A DNA stretch of 64,000 nucleotides, from positions 372,001-436,000 of the forward strand of contig CAWEIS010000010.1 of NCBI GenBank assembly GCA_963809205.1, written 5' to 3'. Of the stretch, positions 23,466-32,635 are shown one piece after another; the first letter of the stretch is position 1; the number at the start of each line of letters is the position of its first letter. The position numbers were made by a program, and so were the translations under genes. The notes beneath the pieces are model-generated. The model was given only the letters and a program-made list of their open reading frames with translations, did no database searches and was not told the DNA's origin. The stretch is from DATLLN01 sp963809205. Lineage in GTDB: Bacteria; Actinomycetota; Thermoleophilia; Gaiellales; JAICJC01.

Positions 23466-25490
23466 GTGGATCGACGCCTCGATCAGGATCCGGGCCCGGA
23501 CACCGCCCGGCGCGGGCGCCACCGGCAGGCGCAGCGCAGGCGACACGGGCTGCGTACCGTCGTCGCGTCGGTCCTGATCGGCGGGCTCACGCTGACCGGG
23601 ATCGGGCTCGTCGCGATGGCTCTGTGGGTCGACGAGGTGAGCGCCGGGATCGACATCTCAACCATGCCCGAGCACCTGCCGGGGGTGAACAGCACCATCC
23701 TCGACGCTCACGGCAACCAGCTCGCGCGCGTCGCCTCCACGGAGAACAGGATCCCCGAGCCGGCGTCGAGGATCTCGCCGTGGCTGGTGCGCGCGACGAT
23801 CGCGATCGAGGACCGCCGCTTCTACCAGCACGGCGGCGTCGACTACCTGGCGACGTTGCGCGCGCTGTGGGCCGACATGACCGCCGGCCAGATCGTGCAG
23901 GGCGGCTCGACCATCGAGCAGCAGCTGGCCAAGCTGCTCTACCTGAACGACTCGCAGACGCTGACGCGCAAGGTGCAGGAGGCGGTGATCGCGAACCAGA
24001 TCGCCGACCGCTGGTCTCGCTTGAGGATCCTCACCACCTACCTGAACGTCGTGCCGTACGGCGGAGTCACCTACGGCTGCGAGGCGGCGGCGCGGCTCTA
24101 CTTCGGCCGGCATTGCGCCGACCTGACGCCGCTTCAGGCGGCCACTTTGGCCGGGCTGCCGCGATCGCCGACGGACTACGACCCGCTGGTGCATCCGCGC
24201 GCGGCGATCGATCGCCGCGACGAGGTGTTGTCGGCCATGGCGTCGAACGGCGACCTGACGCCGCGGTTCGCGGCCCGGCTCAGCCGCAGGCCGCTCGGGC
24301 TCCACGAGCCGGGGCAGCAGGTCGTGCACCAGGCCTATTTCGTCCAGTACGTCGAGCACCGGCTCCGCAAGCGGTTCGGCGAGCGCCGCCTGCAGCGAGG
24401 CGGGTTGGTCGTCTCGACGACGCTCGACCAGCGCCTGCAGGCCGCCGCGGAGAGCGCCTTCGACAGTGTGCTGACCTCGCCCGACGACCCGGCCGCCGCG
24501 CTGGTGGCGATGGATCCGCGCACCGGCGCGCTACTCGCGTTTGACGCCTCGACCAACCCACGGGACGTGCACTTCGATCTGCCGTCCCAGGCGCACCGGC
24601 AGGCCGGCTCGGCTTTCAAACCGTTCGCGCTGCTGGCGGCGATGCTGGACGACCACATCGATCCGGAGACCACCGAGTACTCTGCCGCGGCGCCGTTCAC
24701 GACGACGTTGCCGAACTGCGACCCGATCTTCCCGTCCTGCACCTGGACGGTGAACAACGCCGAGCCCGGCGGCTCGGGCATGCTCAACCTGCACCAGGCA
24801 CTCGACGGATCGGTCAACGCCGTCTACGCGCGGCTGAGCATGGACATCGGCGCCGACCCGACCGTCGACATGGCCTACCGGCTGGGCATCCCGCGCTCCG
24901 ACCGCCTGCCCCGGGTGCCGTCGATCGTGCTCGGCACCGGGCTGGTCACGCCGCTGGACATGACCTCGGCGTACGCGACGATCGCCGACGGTGGCGTCTA
25001 CCACCGCCCGCTCGCCGTCACGCAGATCCGCAGCGCCTCAGGCAAGGTGCACGACGTCTCGCCGCCGTCCACCAACCCCGGGCGGCGGGCCATCCCGGCG
25101 TGGGCGGCGTCGGAGGTGACGTCGATCCTGCAGGACAACATCACCTGCCGGCTCGGCCTCTGCACGGGCGGCGGTGCGCAGCTGTCGCCGGCCAGGCCCG
25201 AGGCCGGCAAGACCGGAACGGTCGAGTCGCACCTCGACGCCTGGTTCTGCGGCTACACGCCGTCGCTGGCGGCCTGCGTCTGGATGGGCTTCCCGCAGGG
25301 CGAGGAATCGATGATTCCGGCGGTCGGCAGCGCCGAGTCGTTCGGCGGGGGCTACCCGGCGACCATCTGGCGCCTGTTCATGACCTCCGCGCTGGCGGCC
25401 GAGCCGCGGCGGTTCCCGCCCGCCGATTTCCCCACGGTGCCCGCTCCGGCCGGGTGGTACCAGCCCTGGGTGTCGCACGTCCACAACTGA
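23466..25490 (+). CDS. Class A penicillin-binding protein (transglycosylase/transpeptidase)
   Basis: 674 residues, bifunctional peptidoglycan synthase. A basic cytoplasmic tail is followed by one TM helix (about 29-53). The GT51 glycosyltransferase has catalytic E115 (IEDRRFYQHGG) and GGSTIEQQLAK. The transpeptidase has nucleophile S382 with K385 (SAFK), an SVN motif and KTGT. The GTG at 23466 follows GGAGGTG by 6 bases. It sits directly after mprF in the same direction with about 130 bases between, so they may be co-regulated. Confidence 0.95.
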   Translation: MDRRLDQDPGPDTARRGRHRQAQRRRHGLRTVVASVLIGGLTLTGIGLVAMALWVDEVSAGIDISTMPEHLPGVNSTILDAHGNQLARVASTENRIPEPASRISPWLVRATIAIEDRRFYQHGGVDYLATLRALWADMTAGQIVQGGSTIEQQLAKLLYLNDSQTLTRKVQEAVIANQIADRWSRLRILTTYLNVVPYGGVTYGCEAAARLYFGRHCADLTPLQAATLAGLPRSPTDYDPLVHPRAAIDRRDEVLSAMASNGDLTPRFAARLSRRPLGLHEPGQQVVHQAYFVQYVEHRLRKRFGERRLQRGGLVVSTTLDQRLQAAAESAFDSVLTSPDDPAAALVAMDPRTGALLAFDASTNPRDVHFDLPSQAHRQAGSAFKPFALLAAMLDDHIDPETTEYSAAAPFTTTLPNCDPIFPSCTWTVNNAEPGGSGMLNLHQALDGSVNAVYARLSMDIGADPTVDMAYRLGIPRSDRLPRVPSIVLGTGLVTPLDMTSAYATIADGGVYHRPLAVTQIRSASGKVHDVSPPSTNPGRRAIPAWAASEVTSILQDNITCRLGLCTGGGAQLSPARPEAGKTGTVESHLDAWFCGYTPSLAACVWMGFPQGEESMIPAVGSAESFGGGYPATIWRLFMTSALAAEPRRFPPADFPTVPAPAGWYQPWVSHVHN

Positions 25491-25508
25491 GCGCGGTTCC
25501 GATATGCC

Positions 25509-26486
25509 CTACGGGCTCCAGATCTCGTCGATCGTCGATGCCGTCTGCGCTCCTGCAAGCGGCGGCACGCCGTAGCCTGTCTCCAGCGTCCGCAGCAGGC
25601 CGTAGTGGTTTGACGGAGCGTCGTAGGTGCCGGCCTGGACGGTGGGCCCGAGGGCGAGAAACACGACGTTGCCGCCGCCCGCGAACTGCTTGGAGTAGCT
25701 CGGCCCCTTGTTCGAGGTTCCCTCGTCGAACGTGACCAGGATCAGGGCGTCCGGATCCGCGTTCTGGATCAGCGGCACCTCCTGACGCAGGAATGCATCG
25801 AACTGCGCGATCCGGTTCCGCTGCGGCTGGCAGTTGTCGTGGCCGTCCTCGCACTCGTTCGGCACGACGAGGTTGAACTGGGAAGTCGTCCCGTCCAGCA
25901 CCGCCCGGTTGAACGTGCTCATGTCGTTGGGGCGGACGGGGTTGGTCGGCCCGGTGGAGATGACGCGCTGGATGCACTCCGGACCGGGAGTCGGCGACCA
26001 CTCGCCCGCGACACCCTCGATGTTGTCGAAGAACAGCGCCGGATTGTGCTTGGCGGCGTAGTGGTCGAGGGTCTTCCGGCCGCCCGCGTTCGCCAGCGCG
26101 CAGGGCGATGGCATCGACTCCATCCAGCTCCGCCAGGTCACGCCCGCGCCGTCGAGCTGGTGGAACAGGTTGTCCCAGTCCTCGTGACAGTCCGCCGGTG
26201 ACCCGTCGTCCTGGTGGCAGCCGGTGAACTGGCCGGCCATCATCCCGACATAGTTGGCCTCCGAGAAGTGCGTCAGCGCGAAGTAGTTGGTCAGCCAGGC
26301 GCCTCCCGGCTTCAGGCTGTTCAACAGGTACGGCGCATTGCTCTTGTTGACCTGCGTGATCTCGGTGTTCTCACCGATGATCAGGTAGACGTGCGGTGTC
26401 TGGTGCAGGTCCGGCACCCCGCTTGCAGAGGCGGGAACCGACGACGCGCAGAGCACCACCAGAGCGATGAACACCACGTAACGCAT
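25509..26486 (-). CDS. Secreted phosphoesterase (phospholipase C/acid phosphatase family)
   Basis: 325 residues. A Sec signal peptide (MRYVVFIALVVLCASSVPASA) precedes a PF04185-like phosphoesterase domain: HVYLIIGENTE near residue 33, NYFALTHFSEANYVGMMAG and LILVTFDEGTS, where the Asp-Glu and the Asn/His residues are metal or phosphate ligands in the family. Shorter than mycobacterial phospholipase C, closer to the acid-phosphatase branch. Extracellular phosphate scavenging is the likely role. The end is convergent with the PBP gene, 18 bases apart. Confidence 0.88.
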   Translation of the reverse strand: MRYVVFIALVVLCASSVPASASGVPDLHQTPHVYLIIGENTEITQVNKSNAPYLLNSLKPGGAWLTNYFALTHFSEANYVGMMAGQFTGCHQDDGSPADCHEDWDNLFHQLDGAGVTWRSWMESMPSPCALANAGGRKTLDHYAAKHNPALFFDNIEGVAGEWSPTPGPECIQRVISTGPTNPVRPNDMSTFNRAVLDGTTSQFNLVVPNECEDGHDNCQPQRNRIAQFDAFLRQEVPLIQNADPDALILVTFDEGTSNKGPSYSKQFAGGGNVVFLALGPTVQAGTYDAPSNHYGLLRTLETGYGVPPLAGAQTASTIDEIWSP

Positions 26487-26559
26487 AGAAGACCCCCCAC
26501 TCGAGATTCAGGCCGACGGCCGGGCGGCGACGGCGCGTGGCCGCCGCCGCCCATGCCGG

Positions 26560-27930
26560 TCATGGCTGCCGGTTCATCCAGATCGCACCCGGCCCGCCGC
26601 TGAAGTTGACGCCTTCGCCGGCCACCGTCACCGACTTGCCCGTGTTGGTGATCGCGATGCCGTCGTAGTCGCCGTAGCCCGACGTGAAGCCGGCGGCCGA
26701 CTTGTAGCTGGCACCGGTCGTCGCGTCCGAGATGTCCGCCTCGGCGCCCCACGTCTGGCCGCCGTCGGTGCTCGCCCGGTAGTACACGTTCCACGCGCCT
26801 CCCCGCGCGTCCATCCAGGTCAGGCGGAAGTCGCCTGCCGCGCCGCCGGCCACCGCCGGGAAGCTCGCGTTGACCGCGCCGTTGGCCAGCTGCGTGGTCG
26901 CTCCCCAGGTCGCACCGCTGTCGGTCGAGCGGCGCACCCACACGTGGCCGTTGCCGCCGACCGCGGTGGCGCCGGAGTACTCGAGCACCGCGGTGCCGCC
27001 CCGGTCTGCCGCGATCGTCGTCGTCGACGACGTGCGGAAGTCGCTCCCCGTGAACACGTGATCGACGATGTTCCGCGTCCAGCTGCCGCCGTTGTTCGTG
27101 CTTCGCCAGACCTCGATGTCGACCGGCCCCGAGCTCTGCGCCGAGCCGCCGGGGTACTTCGAGTCGGCCAGGAGCGCGGTGCCGTTGGGCAGCACGGCGA
27201 GGCCGTTCGGGTACCGGTACACGCTCGAGTCGGAGTTCAGCGTCGCCGGCTGAGACCACGTCTGCCCGCCGTTGTGCGACGACGCTATCAGCAGCACGCT
27301 CCGGCTCTCCCAGGCCACGTAGATGTCGTTGCCGCTCGCACTCGCGCCCATCCAGGGCTTGTCCGACCAGCTGTTGGTCGACAGCGTGACCGGCGGCGTG
27401 AACGTCGCGCCGTGGTCGGTGCTCTTCGCGAACACGATCTGGTTGTAGTTCATCCAGGTCGCCAGCACCGTCCCCGCCGACGTCGTGGCGACCACCGGAT
27501 CCCACTGGCCGCTGACCTTGGTGCATGCACACAGCGGGTGCTCACCGCCCCAGGTCGCCCCGCCGTCGCCCGAGACGCGGATCAGCATCTGCGGGTTCGG
27601 ACACGAGCTCTTCGGACAGGCGACGCCGTAGCGGTTGTAGACCGCGTAGACATACGGCGCGCTCGGATCCGCCGCCACATGCGGCTCCCACGTGTCCTCG
27701 ACGGCCAGCTTCGCCTCGCCGGCCCAGCCGACCGCGGCCGCCGTCGCGAACACCTTCACCGCGTTTCGCTGCTCGTACCCGGGGCGCGACGCCACATGCG
27801 CCTCGGCATCCCTGTCGGGATCGCCGGCACTCTCGTGCTCCTCGCCGCCTCGGGACGTCATCGCCACGGCACCCGCCGCAGCCGCCAGCACGAGCACAGA
27901 CACCAGCACCACCCATCGCAATCCGCTCAT
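26560..27930 (-). CDS. Secreted BNR-repeat (sialidase-like propeller) protein
   Basis: 456 residues with an N-terminal signal anchor (WVVLVSVLVLAAAAGAVAM). Repeated Asp-box motifs of the form SxDxGxTW are seen: SGDGGATWG, STDHGATFT, SHNGGQTWS, STNNGGSWT, STDSGATWG and STDGGQTWG, spaced as in six-bladed sialidase propellers. The catalytic Arg triad and Tyr/Glu pair of true sialidases are not evident, so a binding or structural protein is as likely as an exo-sialidase. It lies 73 bases upstream of the phosphoesterase and is probably co-transcribed. Confidence 0.82.
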   Translation of the reverse strand: MSGLRWVVLVSVLVLAAAAGAVAMTSRGGEEHESAGDPDRDAEAHVASRPGYEQRNAVKVFATAAAVGWAGEAKLAVEDTWEPHVAADPSAPYVYAVYNRYGVACPKSSCPNPQMLIRVSGDGGATWGGEHPLCACTKVSGQWDPVVATTSAGTVLATWMNYNQIVFAKSTDHGATFTPPVTLSTNSWSDKPWMGASASGNDIYVAWESRSVLLIASSHNGGQTWSQPATLNSDSSVYRYPNGLAVLPNGTALLADSKYPGGSAQSSGPVDIEVWRSTNNGGSWTRNIVDHVFTGSDFRTSSTTTIAADRGGTAVLEYSGATAVGGNGHVWVRRSTDSGATWGATTQLANGAVNASFPAVAGGAAGDFRLTWMDARGGAWNVYYRASTDGGQTWGAEADISDATTGASYKSAAGFTSGYGDYDGIAITNTGKSVTVAGEGVNFSGGPGAIWMNRQP

Positions 27931-28002
27931 TGCTTCCCTCCGTGGTGAGTTCGGAGGACAACATCACCACCGGGCGACATAGCTGTCAAGCCAGGCATCG
28001 CC

Positions 28003-28019
28003 CCGCGGCTTGTCCGCGG
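28003..28019. other. Inverted repeat CCGCGG-N5-CCGCGG in a divergent promoter
   Basis: A perfect 6-5-6 palindrome between the BNR-repeat gene (minus) and the acyl-CoA synthetase gene (plus), 44 bases before the latter's start. Could be an operator or chance in GC-rich DNA. Confidence 0.3.
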
Positions 28020-28062
28020 TTTCTGGAGATGACAGGATGGGCGCTCGAACGACGGAGGTGCA

Positions 28063-29622
28063 GTGGCGCGTTACTCCGGACCGGCACTCGATCGACCGGC
28101 CGTGCTGTGCGATCTGCTGGAGGCGGGACTGTCGGCGGATCCCGACGCCGATGCGCTGATCTGCGCCGAGTTCACATGGTCGTGGCGGACGCTCGACCAG
28201 GTCACCCGACGGCTTGCGCAGAGCTACTTCGAGATTGGCCTGCGCCCCGGCGACCGGTTCGCGTCGCTGATGCCGAACCGGCCGCGGCTGATCGCCCACT
28301 ACATCGCCTGCTTCCGGGCCGGGCTGGTGGCGACGCCGCTCAACTACCGCTACACGATCGCCGAGATCGACCACGCGCTCGAGGTGAGCGGCGCCCGGGC
28401 GATGCTCGTTCACGCCGAGCGGGAGCCCGATCTGGCCGGAAGCGAAGCGGCCGGACGGCTGCCGCTCGGGCTGATCGGATATCCCGGCCCCAGCCGCGAC
28501 GGGGTTTCGCTGGACGAGCTGATGGAGGGCGAGCCGACCGCCGATGAGCTGCCCCGGCCGGACGTGTCCCAGCCGGCGGTGATCTTCTTCACCTCGGGCA
28601 GCACCGGGCCGCCGAAGGGCGTGACGCACACCCACCAGACGGTCGGCTGGATGCTCGCGATCGCCGCCGCCGGCCTCGAGCTGGACGCCGGCGACCGACT
28701 GCTGGCCGGCTCCTCGCTGTCGCACGTGGGCGCGTTCTACGTCTCGTTCGCTGCGCTCAGCGTCGGCGCCTGCACCGTGATCGCCCGCAGCTTCGACGGC
28801 GATGAGCTGCTGCCGTTGCTCCGCGAGGGCAGGCCGACGGTGTTGTCGATGCTGCCATCAGCGCTGTTCGCACTCACGCGCGACCACGGCGCCGATGGGC
28901 AGGACTTCGCCTCGCTGCGGCTCTGCCGGGCCGCCGGCGACTGCGTGTCGGCCGAGCTCGAGCGGGAGTTCACGGAGCTGACCGGCCTGGTGATCGACGA
29001 GGCGTACGGGCTGACCGAGGTCGGACTGGCGTCGGTCAGCCCGCCGTCCGCGGAGATCCGTGCGGGCTCGCTGGGCAAGCCGGTGCCCGGCGTGACGGTG
29101 GAGATCCGCGGCGATCACGGCCGTGCGGTCGCGCCCGGCGAGGAGGGCCGGCTGTGGATCCGCACCCCGTCGGCCACGGTCGGCTACTGGGACAACGACG
29201 AGGCGACCGCGGAGGTGTTCCGCGACGGCTGGCTCGACTCCGGGGACGTGATGCGCGCCGACGAGGACGAGTACCTGTACTTCTGCGGCCGGTCGAAGCA
29301 GATCATCGTCCACGACGGCTCGAACATCACGCCGCAGGTGGTCGAGGGCGCCCTCCTCGAGCACCCCAGTATCGGCAGCGCGGGGGTGGTCGGGATCCAC
29401 GACCTGGTGCACGGCGAGAACGTCCGCGCCTACGTCACCCTGCGCGAGGGCGCCGAGCGCCCGGCGGATCAGGAGCTGATCCGCTTCGCCCGCGAACGGG
29501 TCGGCTACAAGGCGCCTGAGGAGATTGTGGTGCTCGACAAGATGCCGCGCACGGCCAGTGGCAAGGTCGACCGGACGCAGCTGAAGCGGATGGCGGAGCC
29601 ACAGCGCCGAGTCGCTTCCTGA
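28063..29622 (+). CDS. AMP-dependent acyl-CoA synthetase/ligase
   Basis: A 519-residue ANL-superfamily adenylating enzyme. Core motifs: FFTSGSTGPPKGVTHTH (P-loop, about 180-197), DEAYGLTEVG (A5), DSGDVMRADEDEYLYFCGR (A7-A8) and the C-terminal Lys in PRTASGKVDR. It activates a carboxylic acid to acyl-AMP and then usually acyl-CoA; substrate not deducible. The GTG start at 28063 follows GGAGGTG closely. It stands alone, with its own upstream region. Confidence 0.93.
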   Translation: MARYSGPALDRPAVLCDLLEAGLSADPDADALICAEFTWSWRTLDQVTRRLAQSYFEIGLRPGDRFASLMPNRPRLIAHYIACFRAGLVATPLNYRYTIAEIDHALEVSGARAMLVHAEREPDLAGSEAAGRLPLGLIGYPGPSRDGVSLDELMEGEPTADELPRPDVSQPAVIFFTSGSTGPPKGVTHTHQTVGWMLAIAAAGLELDAGDRLLAGSSLSHVGAFYVSFAALSVGACTVIARSFDGDELLPLLREGRPTVLSMLPSALFALTRDHGADGQDFASLRLCRAAGDCVSAELEREFTELTGLVIDEAYGLTEVGLASVSPPSAEIRAGSLGKPVPGVTVEIRGDHGRAVAPGEEGRLWIRTPSATVGYWDNDEATAEVFRDGWLDSGDVMRADEDEYLYFCGRSKQIIVHDGSNITPQVVEGALLEHPSIGSAGVVGIHDLVHGENVRAYVTLREGAERPADQELIRFARERVGYKAPEEIVVLDKMPRTASGKVDRTQLKRMAEPQRRVAS

Positions 29623-29682
29623 CGCCGGCGCCGGCGCACCCGGAGCCGCCGGCGGCCGGCAACCGCTACCCTCGCTGACCAC

Positions 29683-30132
29683 ATGGAACACATTCAGCTG
29701 ACCGGCACCGAGATGGAGCGCCTCCAGGCGGAGCTCGCCGAGCTCGAAGGCCCGAAGCGCCGGGAGATCGTCGAGGCGATCGCCGTCGCACGCGGCCACG
29801 GCGACCTGTCGGAGAACTTCGAGTACCACGCCGCCAAGAACGAGCAGGGGCTGCTGGAGCGGCAGATCACGATCCTGCGCGACAAGATCGAGAGCGCGAC
29901 GATCGTCGACGTTGCTGGCGGTGACGACAAGATCGGCATCGGCTCCCGGGTGGTCGTCGAGAGCGACTCCGGCGATCGCTCCGAGGTGACCATCTCGAAC
30001 GCCGGCGGCGAGGGCGCCGTCTCGCCGGAGTCGCCGCTGGGCCGCGCGCTGTATGGAGCCTCCCAGGGCGATCAGGTGAGGGTCAACGCCCCCGCGGCGA
30101 CCTGGACGGCGCGCGTCATCTCCGTGTCCTGA
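29683..30132 (+). CDS. greA: Transcription elongation factor GreA
   Basis: 149 residues. The N-terminal coiled coil (MERLQAELAELEGPKRREIVEAIAVARGHGDLSENFEYH) carries the acidic tip DLSENFEYHAAK of GreA, and the C-terminal FKBP-like domain has GSRVVVE and SPLGRALYGASQGDQV. It stimulates RNA cleavage by backtracked RNA polymerase. The ATG at 29683 is preceded by a weak Shine-Dalgarno sequence. The 3' end overlaps the convergent acetyltransferase gene by 17 bases. Confidence 0.96.
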   Translation: MEHIQLTGTEMERLQAELAELEGPKRREIVEAIAVARGHGDLSENFEYHAAKNEQGLLERQITILRDKIESATIVDVAGGDDKIGIGSRVVVESDSGDRSEVTISNAGGEGAVSPESPLGRALYGASQGDQVRVNAPAATWTARVISVS

Positions 30133-30574
30133 CCGGCGTCGGGGCGAGCCGCTTCTCCCACGTCAGCAGCGTGTCGTCCACCTCGAGCGGGCCGGTGCGC
30201 AGCATCACGGTGCCCTGCACCCGCCTCGGCGGGAAGCCGGCGTCGGCGTAGCCGAGCCCGCGGTACAGCGCCTGGGCGGCCTCGTCACCGGCGCTGACCT
30301 CGAGCCTGAGCAGGTCGAACCCGCGCTCCCCGGCGGCCCGCTCGGCCGCGGCCGTGAGCGCCGAGGCGACCCCGCGCCGGCGATGCTCCGGCCGCACCGA
30401 CACATCCTGGAGCTCGGGCGGATCCGTCAGCGCGAGGTGCGCGTGGCCGATCGGGTGCGCGCCGCGCCATGCCACCATGTAGAACCCGTCGCCCTGGTGC
30501 AGCCGGGCCAGCCCCAACACGGCGGCGACCCGATCGACCTCATCTGGCTCCAGAACCCGGATCTCGGCGGTCAC
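30116..30574 (-). CDS. GNAT-family N-acetyltransferase
   Basis: 152 residues with the GNAT acetyl-CoA loop VRPEHRRRGVASAL (motif A) and LEVSAGDEAAQALYRGLGYADAG (motif B). Substrate unknown. Convergent with greA and divergent from the cold-shock gene. Confidence 0.9.
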   Translation of the reverse strand: MTAEIRVLEPDEVDRVAAVLGLARLHQGDGFYMVAWRGAHPIGHAHLALTDPPELQDVSVRPEHRRRGVASALTAAAERAAGERGFDLLRLEVSAGDEAAQALYRGLGYADAGFPPRRVQGTVMLRTGPLEVDDTLLTWEKRLAPTPVRTRR

Positions 30575-30719
30575 CGGGCAAGCGTCCTCCAGAACCTTGC
30601 GGAGTGCAAATCGCGGGGCCGGCCGATCTCCGCTACACTCGACGAGTCATTAGAACGCTCGTTCGGTTGCGCATCCGCACTTCCCTACCCGTTCGTGAAA
30701 GTCTGTAAGGAGGTGCAAC

Positions 30720-30926
30720 ATGGCAACTGGAACCGTTAAGTGGTTCAACGACGCGAAGGGCTACGGCTTCATCGCCCCTGACGACGGATCGAAGGATCTG
30801 TTCGTTCACCACTCCTCGATCTCCGGCGACGGCTTCAAGTCGCTCGTCGAGGGCTCCAAGGTGGAGTTCGAGTCCCGAGAGGGACAGAAGGGCCCCGAGG
30901 CGACCAACGTCGTCGCCGTCGCGTAG
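30720..30926 (+). CDS. Cold-shock domain protein (CspA family)
   Basis: 68 residues, start MATGTVKWFNDAKGYGFIAPDD with the RNP1 (KGYGFI) and RNP2 (LFVHHSSI) RNA-binding motifs. The Shine-Dalgarno AAGGAGGTG lies 5 bases before the ATG. About 80 bases of untranslated leader follow a TACACT -10-like element at 30634-30639; long structured leaders are typical of cold-shock genes. It acts as an RNA chaperone. Confidence 0.96.
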   Translation: MATGTVKWFNDAKGYGFIAPDDGSKDLFVHHSSISGDGFKSLVEGSKVEFESREGQKGPEATNVVAVA

Positions 30927-30940
30927 CTCGGCATGACCGG

Positions 30941-30970
30941 CCGCACGGGTGCGTTCGCGCGCCCGTGCGG
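30941..30970 (+). terminator. Stem-loop after the cold-shock gene
   Basis: CCGCACGGG (30941-30949) pairs with CCCGTGCGG (30962-30970), with a further GCG/CGC pairing inside. It lies 14 bases after the cold-shock stop, without a U-tract. Confidence 0.6.
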
Positions 30971-31088
30971 CGGTGCCGCCGGCCCACTCCGACCTGCTCC
31001 CGCTGACGCGTCGATCCCCGGCGGCCCCGCGGCCGCTCCATGCTGTAGGTCGTTTGCGGCTCCAGTTACTAGCGCACAGGGGGAGAAG

Positions 31089-31708
31089 ATGCGCGGATCA
31101 CTCATGCTCGGGCGGGCGTCCTCGTCACGATGCTCGTGGTGGCGGTGCCCGCCTACGCGGAGCTTCTCGTCCCACGTCGTCTCCGGTGTGCCCGGCCGGA
31201 TTGCGCCGATCGACTCGCCGAGCATCCAGGGCGGCGTCTGCGGAGATCCCAACCAGTATCCGGTGCTGAACTGCCCCAACGCGCAGGATCAGGTCTTCAT
31301 CACGCGCTTCCGGGTCTTCACGAACGGGTGGCATCAGTCCGCCGCGTGGAGCTACGGCTCTTGCGGCAACCTGGCCGGCGCCGGGGCGGCGTCCTGCCAG
31401 TTCGGCAGCCCAGCTCGTCGATCATCGGCATCTGCCGGTCGTATCCGGGTGTATACACCGGCTGTGATCCCGCGTTCTACGACATCCCGGCGGGCTATCA
31501 CTGGACGGTCGCCATCCGGATCGCGTGGACGAGCCGCCACACCGGCGGGGTGATCGGCCGGGCCGACTACTACCCGACGCCGAACGCGTCCGACATCGAC
31601 TGTGCGTACTACGCCGAGTACACGGTGCACCGCTGTGTCGGCCCGCGGGCCTCCATCCCCTACAACCTGTTCGCGCCACGGAACGTCGGCTACCTGACGC
31701 TCCTCTGA
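31089..31708 (+). pseudogene. Secreted Cys-rich protein of unknown family, reading frame broken three times
   Basis: A coherent secreted protein is visible only if frames are joined. The start MRGSLMLG is in one frame. The signal core GVLVTMLVVAVPAYA (31115-31159) is in another. The mature domain SHVVSGVPGRIAPIDSPSIQ ... WSYGSCGNLAGAGAASCQF (about 31165-31405) is in the first again, and the C-terminus SSSIIGICRSYPGVYTGCDP ... NVGYLTLL (about 31405-31705) is in the second. It has many Cys and Tyr residues and no known motif. Either a decaying gene or indels in the assembly. Confidence 0.6.
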
Positions 31709-31780
31709 CGCCGTCCGAGCGATTGAGCGGTGCACGGCATCTCGCGCGCGCACCGCTCGGCGATCGCTCCGCTACGGGAC

Positions 31781-32350
31781 CTACGCTCCCGCGGTCAGTC
31801 CGGCCACGTCGGCGCATCCCCATGCGCTCGGGCCAACGGCCGCCAGCACCCGGCGGCCGACGTTGATCTGCTGAACGCGGCTCGCCTGGTAGGCGTGCTC
31901 GGGATAGCCGCTGGGCCGGTAGGTCGCCCAGGTGCCGTGGTAGAAGCCGATGCCCCCCTCAAAGGTGGGGCTGCCGTACTGCGCCCCCCAGCTCCAGTTG
32001 CCCTGGGTCTCGCACTGCGCGAGCCGGTCCCAGACGCCATAGCCGTAGAGGCGATGGTATGTCCGGTAGGTGGCCCGGGCCTTGCGCTGCCAGTCGTGCA
32101 GGATGGCGAGCCGGGTCGAGTACTTCGAGGCATGCTCGACCGCAAAGCCGTACTGCAGCCTGGGCCGGAGCATCAGCGCCAGATAATGGTTCGTCCGTCG
32201 GAACAGGACGTGCACCTTGTCCACGATCGGGCCGTGGTAGGTGGTCGTTGATGGAGTGGTTGTCTGCTGGTCATCGGCGCTCGCACTGGCGGTGGTACCC
32301 GCCCACAGCGAGAGCGTCAGGATTGCGGTAATCGCGATGGTACGTCGAAC
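31781..32350 (-). CDS. Rpf-like secreted lytic transglycosylase with non-standard start
   Basis: About 189 residues. The C-terminal 75 residues match the resuscitation-promoting-factor/transglycosylase-like domain: WDRLAQCETQGNWSW (the Glu is the catalytic residue), GGIGFYHGTWATY and a final WGCA. Upstream in frame lies a signal peptide (RRTIAITAILTLSLWAGTTASASA). The reading frame has no ATG/GTG/TTG before it; a GTT at 32350 sits 8 bases after AAGGAG, exactly where a GTG would be expected, so a base change or sequence error is likely. The first standard start is GTG 32224, which would remove the signal. Cell-wall remodelling or resuscitation role. Confidence 0.8.
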   Translation of the reverse strand, partial: VRRTIAITAILTLSLWAGTTASASADDQQTTTPSTTTYHGPIVDKVHVLFRRTNHYLALMLRPRLQYGFAVEHASKYSTRLAILHDWQRKARATYRTYHRLYGYGVWDRLAQCETQGNWSWGAQYGSPTFEGGIGFYHGTWATYRPSGYPEHAYQASRVQQINVGRRVLAAVGPSAWGCADVAGLTAGA

Positions 32351-32399
32351 TGGTATCTCTCCTTGAGGAGCTTCCCCCCGCGCACTGCGAAGGTCGGAC

Positions 32400-32620
32400 G
32401 ACCGCGCTTCGGCGCCGCGCAGGGTCTGCGCGTACGGCGACGGCGAGATCAGGACGGCTGGAGCAGGCCGGTCGGATATGTCAGCTCAGGTGCGCTGCGA
32501 AGCCCGGCGCTGCCGTCCTGGGTGGAACCCTAGGTGAGGTCGCCGCAGAACCTGACCAGTTCCCCCGGGCGTTCCAACGCGCCGCCCAGACGGGCGGCTC
32601 GACAACCAATAGCATCTGAG
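32400..32620 (-). ncRNA. Possible c-di-AMP (ydaO-type) riboswitch leader of the Rpf-like gene
   Basis: A gene-free, GC-rich leader of about 280 bases precedes the Rpf-like gene on the minus strand. It contains CGGGGGAAC (around 32565), CCTAGGG, the long pairing CAGGACGGC/GCCGTCCTG, and CTGACATATCCGACCGGC, which loosely resembles the 3' core of ydaO-type elements. Such riboswitches are frequent before actinobacterial rpf genes. The consensus match is partial. Confidence 0.38.
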
Positions 32621-32635
32621 CTATAGCTTAGCGGA

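Noticed and set aside
26560..27930. True exo-sialidase
   Set aside because: Asp boxes are clear, but the catalytic Arg triad and Tyr/Glu pair could not be placed.
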